A stretch of 9,814 nt of DNA from the NCBI GenBank assembly GCA_044230205.1, contig JBGARN010000135.1, positions 1 through 9,814 on the forward strand, given 5' to 3'. The notes under the pieces are model-generated. The model did not search any database and had not been told where the DNA came from. It saw only the letters and a program-made list of their open reading frames with translations. Origin of the DNA: JAEUTH01 sp044230205 (lineage in GTDB: Bacteria; Bacteroidota; Bacteroidia; AKYH767-A; OLB10). A program made the position numbers and the translations under genes. Below are positions 1 through 8,137 of this stretch, in pieces. How positions within the stretch are numbered: the first letter of the stretch is position 1; every line of letters starts with the position of its first letter.

Positions 1-1
1 A

Positions 2-37
2 ACATGGAAACCAATTAAACGCTCAATCGCTGAATAA
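2..37 (+). CDS. Possible C-terminal tail of an off-window gene (partial)
   Basis: The window opens with a short plus-strand frame reading TWKPIKRSIAE and ending in TAA at 35-37, with no stop before it. It is too short to prove coding. Two things make it worth noting. Stand-alone NUMOD/HNH proteins often end in a helix-turn-helix followed by a short Trp-Lys tail, and the HNH protein at 8283-8825 ends VWGAVK, which aligns loosely with TWKPIK. The bases at 5-19 are also identical to 8310-8324 in the same reading frame. It could equally be non-coding sequence that is open by chance. Confidence 0.2.
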   Translation, partial: TWKPIKRSIAE

Positions 38-83
38 GCAAGAATAAATCAATAGGTTTTAATTCCACTGATTTTAATTTTAC

Positions 84-530
84 TTAATCCATCCATTGCC
101 CATTCTGATATATAGTGTGATTTACGCGTTCCATCCAGCGCTCAGGAAACTCCATTGGAGTAAATCCAAATTGACTGTAAAGACCATGAGCATCCTTTGT
201 TGCAAGCACAAACCTTCGCAAGCCAATTAGCTCAGGAACATTTACTATATAGTCCATCAATTGCTTTGATAAACCTTTTCCGCGATAAGCCTCATCAATA
301 AATACATCACCAAGATAAGCGATAACTGCATAATCAGTTACTACCCTGGCAAAACCAACCTGTTTGTCTCCCTCATATACTCCAAAGCAAATTGAATGGT
401 CAATAGACCGTTGCAGGCGTTCCATAGAAATATTTTTTGCCCAATATGAATGTTTAGCAAGGTAGCTATGAATTACGTCCAACTGTAATCTTGATTTATC
501 GGTTGAAATTTCAATTTTTAGTGCTTCCAT
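84..530 (-). CDS. GNAT family N-acetyltransferase
   Basis: A 148-residue cytoplasmic protein of the Gcn5-related acetyltransferase fold, which transfers an acetyl group from acetyl-CoA to an amine; the acceptor is not identifiable. The acetyl-CoA pyrophosphate loop is visible as RGKGLS at residues 83-88, after the beta-4 strand YLGDVFIDEAY (72-82). The C-terminal motif LYSQFGF lies at 117-123. The stretches CFGVY (48-52), GFARVVTDYA (59-68), LATKDAHGLY (109-118) and PERWMERV (129-136) resemble a widespread GNAT subgroup annotated only as general acetyltransferases. The length is normal for a single-domain GNAT and there is no signal peptide. It is separated from the upstream minus-strand gene by 93 bases holding an intrinsic terminator, so it is probably transcribed independently. 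The ATG at 530 is the natural start. Confidence 0.9.
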   Translation of the reverse strand: MEALKIEISTDKSRLQLDVIHSYLAKHSYWAKNISMERLQRSIDHSICFGVYEGDKQVGFARVVTDYAVIAYLGDVFIDEAYRGKGLSKQLMDYIVNVPELIGLRRFVLATKDAHGLYSQFGFTPMEFPERWMERVNHTIYQNGQWMD

Positions 531-561
531 GCCATTGATTTATAAATTAAATTCAGGCTTA

Positions 562-599
562 AGAAAAATAAAGCCGGAAATACAGCGTTCATTTCCGGC
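562..599 (-). terminator. Intrinsic terminator after the PNGase F-like gene
   Basis: A perfect 9-bp stem pairs GCCGGAAAT (573-581) with ATTTCCGGC (591-599) around a 9-base loop. Read on the minus strand, the stem is followed directly by a T-rich tract (TTTATTTTTC, 572-563). It starts 25 bases past the stop codon of the 624-3125 gene, the right place to end that transcript and shield the GNAT gene from readthrough. On the plus strand the run after the stem is less T-rich, so the minus orientation is preferred. Confidence 0.85.
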
Positions 600-623
600 A
601 ATTCTATTTTTTAAAATGATATA

Positions 624-3125
624 TTATTGAAGCAGCACTTTTTTAACTGTAATTGAATTTTGCTCGCTTACTTTTATAATAAACAAACCTTTTGGGGAAT
701 TGCTCATGTCAATGGTTGCTTTGCCACCTTTCCATTCAAATTCCTTTACAAGGTTACCTAACATATTATATACGCTAACTTTGTAATTTGCCGGCTTTTC
801 ATTTCTCGATGCCAGGTAAAATAAGCCTGCAGATGGATTAGGGTACACTACAAAATCGGTAACATCAAATTCTCGTATGGCTAGTGCTGATGCATCATCA
901 TACCAGCTTACAAGGTTACAGTTAACATCGAGCACCGGATTAAAACCATCAGAACAATCGGGACAAGTTACGCCTGAAACACAGTTAGGGTTATTCGGAT
1001 GGCACTGATCTGTATAGTTTTGATTGAAAATATACTGCAAGCTCACTGATGGATTTGATACAAATGAGGTTAAATCATAATCAAAATATCGGGCAATTGA
1101 ACCGGGGCACCAGCCTGCACGGTTGTAAGTCCATGTTCCACCCTGTGGTGAGCATGCATCAGGATTAGGATTACACGTGGTCCAGTTGTGTTGTGAAAAA
1201 GTATTGGCTCCGTTAACCCATATGTTATGCGTAGTATTATAAAATTCAGCTGCATTACCGGTGTTATTATTTCCCCAGCCGTGTCCGGTGCTAACAAGCT
1301 TTAATGTTGAAGCAACTGTTAATGGCATAAAGTTATAGTTAACTGTTGGCACAGGATTAAGGTTAGCCGGATCCCCAAACGGATATATGGCTTTCCATAT
1401 TTGAGTTACTTTACTGTACTTATGTGGTGGATTACCTGCCCTGTAACTAACCTTTAGTGTATAGCTGAATCCATTGTCAAGCGTACTGCAGTTCATCCTG
1501 AACCAAACCTTACCCTGTAATAAACTCATATAATCTGCAAGGTTTATGGTATGCGTGCATGTTCCATTAATATCATAGGGTGTTATGTAGCGAATTATTT
1601 CCAGCCACTTGCCGTCTTTTCCTTTTATATCAATGCTTGCCACCCGGTCGTAATTTTGATTACATCCTATTGGCGGGCAAGTGGTAGAAAGCGTTACTAA
1701 AATAGTGTCAAAAGCACCTACGAATGATGGCAACACTGCATCTGCAGAATCTGAAGGAGTGCTTGCATTAAGCCAGATATTGCTAAACACCGGAACAGTA
1801 TCAATATTGGAAATAGTTTGTACAACATTTACGTTCAGGTTAATTGTTTTAACGGCACCATAATTACTTGTTGCATTAATAGTAATAGTTGTAGGTCCGA
1901 AGCCTGATGGTGTCCAAAAGGCAGTATAATGCGAATTGCCATGATCAATAGCCTGAATTGTGTTTCCATTGATCACGTACTGAACTCCGGTTACATTAAA
2001 GAGTGAAGGATACTGAATAGTAACAACAGATGCCAGTTCCAATGTTCCCAATGAAGGCATAAAAATATCAGCATTGTCAACAGGGTTACGCGCATCAATT
2101 ACAGCAAGGTTAGCCATTGGGTCAACGATATCGAACGTATTGATTACTGAAACTGCTGTATCGTATTGTGCATTTCCATATTGATCAGCCTGAACTGAAA
2201 CGGAACCCGGTCCTGAAAAATAAAGTGTATCGTTACTCAAGGATGCCGGTCCTGATAGTACCGTATAACTAACTGGAAGACCTGATGTAGCCGTTGCATT
2301 TAATTTATAGTAACCGTAAGTAGTAAGCTGCGGAGGAATTTGCGGAAAAGATATCGCCTGGAACGATGAATTCAATGTACCATTAAAATTAGATGTGGCG
2401 CCATTCAATGCAAAATTATTAAACACTCCATCATATAAAGGTGAATTTACTGCAGTTGTTAGACTGGCAATTGAAGTATTGTTTCCTCCCGGAACACCCT
2501 GATTAAATTTGTAATAGAGTTGAAGATTAGGTTCATTGCCTACAAGTTCATTGGCAATCATATCCTGAATTTCAGTTTGTGAAAGTGCTTTGTTCCATAC
2601 GCTAACTTCATCAATCCGTCCGCTGTAAACAAAATTGAAACCACTTAAAATACTCTTACCAATTGCAAAAGGAGTTGTTGTGCTGGTTATGGTACCCGAT
2701 GCATTTATAGTGCCTATAAGATTACCATTGAGATAAAGTTTACAGGTGCTGCCGTTATAAACCCATGCATAGTGTTGCCATGTATTAGGTACTATAACAT
2801 AATTGGCTGTATGCAGGTTAAATAAAGTACCTGCAGAATTTTGCATGCGTGCTTCGATTTGCCCGTTATTAAGCTCAATCATATAAAAACCTGCATTGGT
2901 ATTTCTGAAGCCCATCATGCCTTGTCCGTAAGTTAATGCATTGTCCCAAAACCATCCGGTCATTGAAAATGAGGTACTGCCTGCTATAAGCGATGATGCA
3001 TTTGGTACAGTAACAAAATCATCTACACCATCAAAATCGAGGTATTGGTTAGATTGAGCCTTAAGGGCTGTTGCTGAAAATTGAATAATTAAAATTGTAA
3101 AGCAAATTTGTAAGAGCTGTTTCAT
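624..3125 (-). CDS. Secreted LamG / PNGase F-like protein with T9SS sorting domain
   Basis: An 833-residue exported protein. Residues 1-24 are a signal peptide (cleavage near LKAQ/SNQ). Residues 25-208 form a LamG/concanavalin-like domain (YLDFDGVDDFVTVPN near the start, GRIDEVSVWNKALSQTEI at 169-186). Residues about 260-440 are Ig-like beta segments. Residues about 443-700 resemble peptide-N-glycosidase F, which cleaves the GlcNAc-Asn bond of N-glycoproteins. Visible matches are CPPIGC (483-488, the first disulfide), YDR with D493 at the place of catalytic Asp60, EIIRYITPY (509-517), AAEF with E627 at the place of Glu206, and ANTF (640-643). C651 and RAGWCPG (669-675) match another disulfide. 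The position of Glu118 carries no acid (N545-S547), and the Cys pair flanking Glu206 is lost. A Cys-rich insert spans 708-736. Residues 758-833 are a type A T9SS sorting domain (VVYPNPSAG, then a Lys-rich end). Hydrolase activity is likely but unproven. Confidence 0.87.
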   Translation of the reverse strand: MKQLLQICFTILIIQFSATALKAQSNQYLDFDGVDDFVTVPNASSLIAGSTSFSMTGWFWDNALTYGQGMMGFRNTNAGFYMIELNNGQIEARMQNSAGTLFNLHTANYVIVPNTWQHYAWVYNGSTCKLYLNGNLIGTINASGTITSTTTPFAIGKSILSGFNFVYSGRIDEVSVWNKALSQTEIQDMIANELVGNEPNLQLYYKFNQGVPGGNNTSIASLTTAVNSPLYDGVFNNFALNGATSNFNGTLNSSFQAISFPQIPPQLTTYGYYKLNATATSGLPVSYTVLSGPASLSNDTLYFSGPGSVSVQADQYGNAQYDTAVSVINTFDIVDPMANLAVIDARNPVDNADIFMPSLGTLELASVVTIQYPSLFNVTGVQYVINGNTIQAIDHGNSHYTAFWTPSGFGPTTITINATSNYGAVKTINLNVNVVQTISNIDTVPVFSNIWLNASTPSDSADAVLPSFVGAFDTILVTLSTTCPPIGCNQNYDRVASIDIKGKDGKWLEIIRYITPYDINGTCTHTINLADYMSLLQGKVWFRMNCSTLDNGFSYTLKVSYRAGNPPHKYSKVTQIWKAIYPFGDPANLNPVPTVNYNFMPLTVASTLKLVSTGHGWGNNNTGNAAEFYNTTHNIWVNGANTFSQHNWTTCNPNPDACSPQGGTWTYNRAGWCPGSIARYFDYDLTSFVSNPSVSLQYIFNQNYTDQCHPNNPNCVSGVTCPDCSDGFNPVLDVNCNLVSWYDDASALAIREFDVTDFVVYPNPSAGLFYLASRNEKPANYKVSVYNMLGNLVKEFEWKGGKATIDMSNSPKGLFIIKVSEQNSITVKKVLLQ

Positions 3126-3249
3126 TATAAACTACGAGTTAAGATTATTTAAATATTTGATGCTATGCCTGATTATTGACTAAAACAATTATTCATCTGA
3201 AAACACTAATTGAATAAGGTGTCAATGGTAATTATTTTATGTGAAGTTA

Positions 3250-4701
3250 TTATTTCATCCACCATATTTTCTGATTCAGATTATCACCTGTTGAACCAAA
3301 AGTTGTAGTCCAGTTGGCTGTATTGTAGGCTACCTCGGTAGGAGGAATCGGCAACCTGTAAACCTGTAACAACTGATTACCCTGGCGGGGAGTTGTTGGT
3401 GTGCCTGCATTAAATGTTCTTCTTGCAAGTGACCATGCCTCCTGTGGCTGACGTAAAAAATCAATCCATTGATACGTATAAATTTCCTGTAGCTTATCTG
3501 TTGAATTACCTGTAAAAAAAACCAGGTGATTTTGCACCGATATAAAATCTAGATTTTGCGGTACATTAACATTAGCAGCAAAACCTGCTCCTAATGGCAG
3601 CCTGGAGTTGTTCATTACATTTTTCCAGAATGACAGTGAAAACTGCAGGCCATCCAAAAATGCTGTACCGGCAAGACCTTCATCGGGTGCTACTCCTATT
3701 CCGCGCATATAAGCCTCTGCCCGCAGGTAGAGCACCTCTGCTCCATTAATAAGTATATCAGGCTGATAGTCCATATCACGAACGAGATAATAATTCATTG
3801 GTGAGAACAGGCAATCAGCGCCTTTTACACTGTATGCTACATCACGCTGGTATTCATAAGGAATACCACCATCAGGAGTTGCTGTAGGCGGATAATTGGG
3901 AAAAGGTTTCCATTTATTGTCATTATTGGTATCAAAGAAATAATAAGCACGCGGATCATAAATACCGCTACCACTGGTGCTGTCATTTTCTGAAAGAAAG
4001 CGCCACATGTTAGTGCCCATTCTTACATCTTTCGACTGGTTAAACGACCAGCCTTTACTTTCATTCCTGTAGCCTAACTGAAAAGGCCATATACATGCAC
4101 TTTCATTATAAGGATCATCTACCAGCATACCAAAATCATTGATACCAAAACAAGGAAGATTTCCATCAATGATGGCTTTTACAATTGAATCCGATTCTGT
4201 TTTTGCGCTGTTATACATTCTTATTGCATAGCGCAGGCGAAGTGAGTTAGCCAGTTTTCGCCACTTTTTCATATCACCATAAAACAGGTTATCAAATTTT
4301 TTGAATGAAAGAAAGGGTTCCTTGGTTGTTGCATTTACATCAATACTATCAGCAGCCCATTTTAAATAATCAAGACAGGTAAAATAAATGCTTTGCTGGG
4401 AATCAAATTTGGGATGCGTTAATGTCAGATCCTGGAATCCATAACCTGCTTCACTGAAAGGGATATCACCAAACATATCTGTCACCTTGAATGTTTTATA
4501 GGCGAGAATAATTTTCTCCATTGCTTTCATATTCCGCACTTCGGGAGCTGACCCGTTATATGTTGCAAAACGCTTTTCGTTAGTGTTGTATAGTAATTGG
4601 ACCACATTTTCCTGTACCCAGTGTAGCGGTTCCATCACACCTGCAGGAAGTGACATTAACTGAAACTTCTTTATATAAGAAATGCTACATACGTTGTTCA
4701 T
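3250..4701 (-). CDS. SusD-like outer-membrane lipoprotein (SusD_2 type), 5' end disrupted
   Basis: This 483-residue open frame is the bulk of a SusD/RagB-family nutrient-binding lipoprotein, the surface lid of a SusC transporter. Family marks include TDMFGDIPFSEA (74-85), PKFDSQQSIY (97-106), KKWRKLANSLRLRYA (145-159), the helix ILINGAEVLYLRAEAYMRG in the second half, RLPIPPTEVAYN, and the terminal KIWWMK. The pattern fits the SusD_2 group better than starch-type SusD. The ATG at 4701 is not credible as the true start: there is no signal peptide or lipobox, and about 50 N-terminal residues expected in the family are missing. A lipoprotein signal can be read upstream from an ATG at 4849 if frameshifts are repaired. 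The corrected protein would be about 530 residues, normal for the family. It follows SusC on the same strand, as is usual for these pairs. Confidence 0.9.
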   Translation of the reverse strand: MNNVCSISYIKKFQLMSLPAGVMEPLHWVQENVVQLLYNTNEKRFATYNGSAPEVRNMKAMEKIILAYKTFKVTDMFGDIPFSEAGYGFQDLTLTHPKFDSQQSIYFTCLDYLKWAADSIDVNATTKEPFLSFKKFDNLFYGDMKKWRKLANSLRLRYAIRMYNSAKTESDSIVKAIIDGNLPCFGINDFGMLVDDPYNESACIWPFQLGYRNESKGWSFNQSKDVRMGTNMWRFLSENDSTSGSGIYDPRAYYFFDTNNDNKWKPFPNYPPTATPDGGIPYEYQRDVAYSVKGADCLFSPMNYYLVRDMDYQPDILINGAEVLYLRAEAYMRGIGVAPDEGLAGTAFLDGLQFSLSFWKNVMNNSRLPLGAGFAANVNVPQNLDFISVQNHLVFFTGNSTDKLQEIYTYQWIDFLRQPQEAWSLARRTFNAGTPTTPRQGNQLLQVYRLPIPPTEVAYNTANWTTTFGSTGDNLNQKIWWMK

Positions 4702-4849
4702 TCCAAATCAAGTCATAAATGATTAGCATGAATATGATCCATCGTCAATATTGCAGCCATGATTTTTATTGTTTCCTTCGTAAATCTTTTTGCACTAAAC
4801 AGTTGCACCACAGTAAAAATAAAAGAAGGTGTGACATTAAATTTTTCAT
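4702..4849 (-). other. Frame-disrupted 5' end of the SusD-like gene (signal peptide and lipobox)
   Basis: From the ATG at 4849 the minus strand reads MKNLMSHLLLFLL, a lipoprotein-type signal start, and then loses frame. Restoring single bases in short homopolymer runs gives a plausible continuation of the form VFSCKKDFTKENNKNHG, that is a lipobox Cys followed by the KKDF-type start typical of SusD proteins. The pieces are visible unrepaired in different frames: LFSA..RFTKET in one, CKK and NNKNHG in another. Stops near 4723 and 4708 interrupt the frame that joins the downstream open frame. This is not an independent small gene. Whether the breaks are real or sequencing errors cannot be settled from one sequence. 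Confidence 0.65.
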
Positions 4850-4858
4850 AACTGTAAA

Positions 4859-4986
4859 TCAGACCTAGCATTAACACCAAATGAAAAGATTGAACACCTG
4901 TATAGCGTTCATCAATTTCTTGCATCTCCGCACCTAATAACTTCAGGTTAATAAGGATTCATGAGGAATGACATAAAACAATCATA
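4859..4986 (-). other. Frame-disrupted 3' end of the SusC-like gene
   Basis: The SusC frame stops at 4987-4989 just after NGLSFSF, where family members normally continue for about 45 more residues. Beyond the stop, the same minus-strand frame still shows PEVI (from 4947), GDA (4929-4921) and FSFGVNAR (4887-4864), matching the usual C-terminal pattern NPEV..G.GDAQG....PG.RSFSFGVN..F. Four stops and several frame changes interrupt it. Adding one T to TCTTTTCA gives RSFSFGVNAR, and one T to AGGTCTGA gives ARF plus a stop ending at 4859, nine bases before the SusD ATG at 4849. The reconstructed end and spacing are normal for a susC-susD operon. Confidence 0.65.
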
Positions 4987-7900
4987 TCAAAACGAAAATG
5001 ATAACCCGTTAAATACACGCAGTTTTTTAACAGCTTTTAATGGCAAAGTATATGTAAAAGTAATTTCCCTGAATTTCACCCAGGTATCATCAACTATACC
5101 CGGCTTGGTAAGAAAGTGTCCCCAGCCACCGGCATTAGGAAGGTATTTATAATAATAGTGTACCACTGTTGTATTTTGCGAACCATCTTCATGAACACCA
5201 GGTAATATTACACCAATGTTCGAAGTATTTCCTGAAGGATCAGTATATGGTAATCCGTTTCCATCCCGTTCAGTAAGTGTTGTAGGACTCTGGCCTGTTT
5301 GCAGCCCGGTTACATAGGATCCGCAATACATATCACCACCCCATTTTGTATCAATCAGGGTTGTAAGTGTAAATCCTTTATAATTGAAAGAGGTTGTCCA
5401 GCCGGCAAGAAAATCAGGAGAAGCATTACCCACAGGAACACGTGTACTGCTTATTTTATAGGCTGTTCCGGCTTCATTCACCACCGGCTGACCGTTTAAG
5501 TAAACATAATCCCAGCCGCTGATGGTTCCGAAATCATCACCTTCGTGCAATGCAATCTGTGGTCCGTTTTCGCCCCATATTTCAGCCAGTATATAGGTAT
5601 CTGCGTATTCACCAAGGCTAACCACTTTATTCCTGTTCCTGGAAAAATTCAATCCTGTTTTAATATTCCAATCATTGTTTTGAAACACTGTGGCATTTAC
5701 AATTAACTCTATTCCTTTATTGCTTAACACCCCTTCATTAATTAAAGCATAACCCGAACCAGCTGAAACAGGTAATGGCGTTTTTAAAATCTGATCAAAA
5801 GAATACTTGTAATAGTAAGTGAAGTCGAGTGTGATTCTGTCTTTTAAAAAACCAAGGTTGGTGCCTATTTCATATGAATTTACACGTTGCGGTTCTAATG
5901 AAATTGGCGGTATTACTGAAGGATAGGATGATGCCTGTTGCCCGCCATATAATGATGTGTTGTAATAAAACTCTGTTTGATATGGATCAGTATCAGTTGC
6001 TGTTTGAGCAACTCCACCCCTAACCTTGCAAAAGCTAAACGTATTACTGCTTATGTCCAATGCATCAGTAGCAATAAAACTTACGGATACACCAGGGTAG
6101 AAATATGAATTAGCATTTGCAGGAAGTGTTGATGACCAGTCGTTACGTCCGGTAAATTCTAAAAACAAATAATCTTTATAGGAAAGATTCAGAAAACCAT
6201 ATACTGAATTGATTTTTTTATCGTAGTAATTATTAACCGGTACCAGTACTGAAGGATCATCACCTTTAGTAATAACTATAGTGTTTCCAGCTGAATCCTG
6301 GCCATAAGTTGTAGGTGTATAATTTCCCAGGCTATACCAATTAGGATAATACCATGTACCTGAATGAGCTGTTATACCATGCATGCTTCTGTTCCAAGAG
6401 GCACCGCCAATGCTCAGATTTGCATTTATTGGCAACCCAAATAATTCTTTTCGGCTTGCTGTAAGCAAAACCTCGTTATCCAAACTACGATCGCGGTTAT
6501 TTGATTCACCATAGTAACCATCCTGCAAGCCTATCAGGTCAGATGGCTTTCTTTTGGTTACAAATTCATCATAGGTTAAATCAAGGCCTGTACGTCCTTC
6601 CAATGAAAGCCAGCTGGTAATGTTATATTTTAATGAAACCGAGCCCAGTAACTTAGAACAGTCGAGTGTTGTATTGTTGTTATAATAATTCCACCATAAA
6701 TATTTGTCGATATACAAATAAGGGTAACCTTCCTGTGGATTCCTTGTTCCATCAGCATTTTGATAAGAAAGCAGATCTTCACCAAAATAATTGCGCGGCC
6801 ATGAGTACAGCAATCCTTTATTAAACGATTGTGCATCTTCTCCCAACATAGGACTGTTTAAACGATGATAATCGGTATAAGCAACAGATAATCCCAAACT
6901 AACACGATCAGAAATTTTTAATGTTGAATTGGTATTAATGCTTGTTTGATTATAGTTACTGTTGTCAACAATTGGTGTGTTGGATGTGTGCGAAACTGAA
7001 ACTCTCATAGTACCCACATCACCACCACCTTCGGCTGCAATGCTGTGGGTAATATTGGTTCCGTTATTAAAAGGTATTTGCAGGTTGTCAGGTATAGGCG
7101 ACCATGGGCGCATTTCTCCATCCCACCACCTGATCATCTGGCCATTCATTTTTGGCCCCCACGAAACTGATGAACCCGGGTATCCGAATTGAGCATCAGT
7201 GCTAAGAATAGGATACAACGGAACGCTATCAGGTCCTAATGCAAAAACAGGTTCAGTTAAATTCGGATTAGGTGCACCACCACCATATACATTCTGAACA
7301 TCGCGGTAACGGTAAGGAGTAGTTAGTTTATAGGACATGTTATATGAAATACCAAGACCTTTTTGCTTACGGCCTTTTTTCATCGTAATAAGTATAACGC
7401 CATTTGCACCCCGCGAACCATATAGTGCAGATGCGGCACCTCCTTTTAATATGTTGATGTCTTCCACATCATCCATGTTAATGTTATTAATAGCTGAACC
7501 CCAGTCGCGGCCACGGCCAACATCCGTAAGTCCGGGATCGTTATTCATCGGAACACCATCTACAACTATTAGCGGCTGGTTGTTTCCGTTAATACTGTTA
7601 TTACCTCTGATGGTTATTCTTGTTGTTCCTCCATCAACGCCATCAGGATTTGTTACCTGAACACCTGCTGCCTTACCTGTTATTGCATTAATAATATTTG
7701 GCGCATCGCTTTGCCTGAGCGAGCCTCCGTCAATTTTTTCAGTTGAATAACCGAGTTCACGTTTTTGCCTGTTGATGCCTAATGCGGTTACTACCACCTC
7801 ATTAATTTCCTGAGAACTAAGTTTCAATTGTACATCAATTGCAGTGCGGTTATTTATGGCTATTCTTTGTGTAACATATCCAACAAAACTAAAAACAAGT

Positions 7901-8088
7901 GTATCCTGCAATGATTTAACATTAATACTGTACCTGCCATCAACACCGGTAGTTACTACATTATTGGTTCCGTTTTCAACCACGGTAACGAAAGGCAATG
8001 GCTGTTTGTCATCAAGCGAAGTAACTGTACCAGTTACCGATTGTGCTTTCAGCAATGTAAGTGATAAAAAAAGGTATACAGGTAGCAA
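4987..8088 (-). CDS. SusC/RagA-family TonB-dependent outer-membrane transporter, 3' end disrupted
   Basis: A 1033-residue TonB-linked outer-membrane protein of the SusC/RagA type, which imports oligosaccharides or peptides together with SusD. Order of parts: a signal sequence ending about residue 16 (LLKAQ); a carboxypeptidase-D-regulatory-like domain at about 17-92 (VTGTVTSLDDKQPLPFVTVV); the TonB-box region EINEVVVTALGI (94-105); and a plug domain with ITGKAAGVQV (136-145), IRGNNSINGNNQPLIVVDGV (160-179) and the family signature LKGGAASALYGSRGANGVI (214-232). The rest is the beta barrel. There is no STN domain, so direct anti-sigma signalling is not expected. The first in-frame start is TTG at 8088, because a TGA lies just upstream in frame. 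An ATG at 8101 would give a better signal peptide (MRKRLLPVYLFLSL) if the poly-A run were one base shorter. The C-terminus is cut about 45 residues early by frame breaks. Confidence 0.93.
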   Translation of the reverse strand: MLPVYLFLSLTLLKAQSVTGTVTSLDDKQPLPFVTVVENGTNNVVTTGVDGRYSINVKSLQDTLVFSFVGYVTQRIAINNRTAIDVQLKLSSQEINEVVVTALGINRQKRELGYSTEKIDGGSLRQSDAPNIINAITGKAAGVQVTNPDGVDGGTTRITIRGNNSINGNNQPLIVVDGVPMNNDPGLTDVGRGRDWGSAINNINMDDVEDINILKGGAASALYGSRGANGVILITMKKGRKQKGLGISYNMSYKLTTPYRYRDVQNVYGGGAPNPNLTEPVFALGPDSVPLYPILSTDAQFGYPGSSVSWGPKMNGQMIRWWDGEMRPWSPIPDNLQIPFNNGTNITHSIAAEGGGDVGTMRVSVSHTSNTPIVDNSNYNQTSINTNSTLKISDRVSLGLSVAYTDYHRLNSPMLGEDAQSFNKGLLYSWPRNYFGEDLLSYQNADGTRNPQEGYPYLYIDKYLWWNYYNNNTTLDCSKLLGSVSLKYNITSWLSLEGRTGLDLTYDEFVTKRKPSDLIGLQDGYYGESNNRDRSLDNEVLLTASRKELFGLPINANLSIGGASWNRSMHGITAHSGTWYYPNWYSLGNYTPTTYGQDSAGNTIVITKGDDPSVLVPVNNYYDKKINSVYGFLNLSYKDYLFLEFTGRNDWSSTLPANANSYFYPGVSVSFIATDALDISSNTFSFCKVRGGVAQTATDTDPYQTEFYYNTSLYGGQQASSYPSVIPPISLEPQRVNSYEIGTNLGFLKDRITLDFTYYYKYSFDQILKTPLPVSAGSGYALINEGVLSNKGIELIVNATVFQNNDWNIKTGLNFSRNRNKVVSLGEYADTYILAEIWGENGPQIALHEGDDFGTISGWDYVYLNGQPVVNEAGTAYKISSTRVPVGNASPDFLAGWTTSFNYKGFTLTTLIDTKWGGDMYCGSYVTGLQTGQSPTTLTERDGNGLPYTDPSGNTSNIGVILPGVHEDGSQNTTVVHYYYKYLPNAGGWGHFLTKPGIVDDTWVKFREITFTYTLPLKAVKKLRVFNGLSFSF

Positions 8089-8137
8089 TCTTTTTTCTCA
8101 TTATAAATTGAATATTTGCTGATATCAGGAGTGCGCG

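Noticed and set aside
3170..3235. Possible terminator between the SusD-like and PNGase F-like genes
   Set aside because: The only inverted repeat is ACAC/GTGT with a long loop and a short T run on the minus strand, too weak to call.
4713..4925. A 70-codon minus-strand open frame between SusD and SusC
   Set aside because: Its first half is an out-of-frame reading of the SusC C-terminus and its second half an out-of-frame reading of the SusD signal region; it is a by-product of the frame breaks and not a gene.
7337..7660. A 107-codon plus-strand open frame inside the SusC gene
   Set aside because: It is antisense to the highly conserved SusC plug region; the composition reflects the opposite strand's codons and no promoter or domain supports it.
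4987..8088. SusC as a true truncated pseudogene
   Set aside because: All plug signatures and almost the entire barrel are intact, and the missing end is still readable beyond the stop; the cluster of homopolymer-type breaks points to sequence error.
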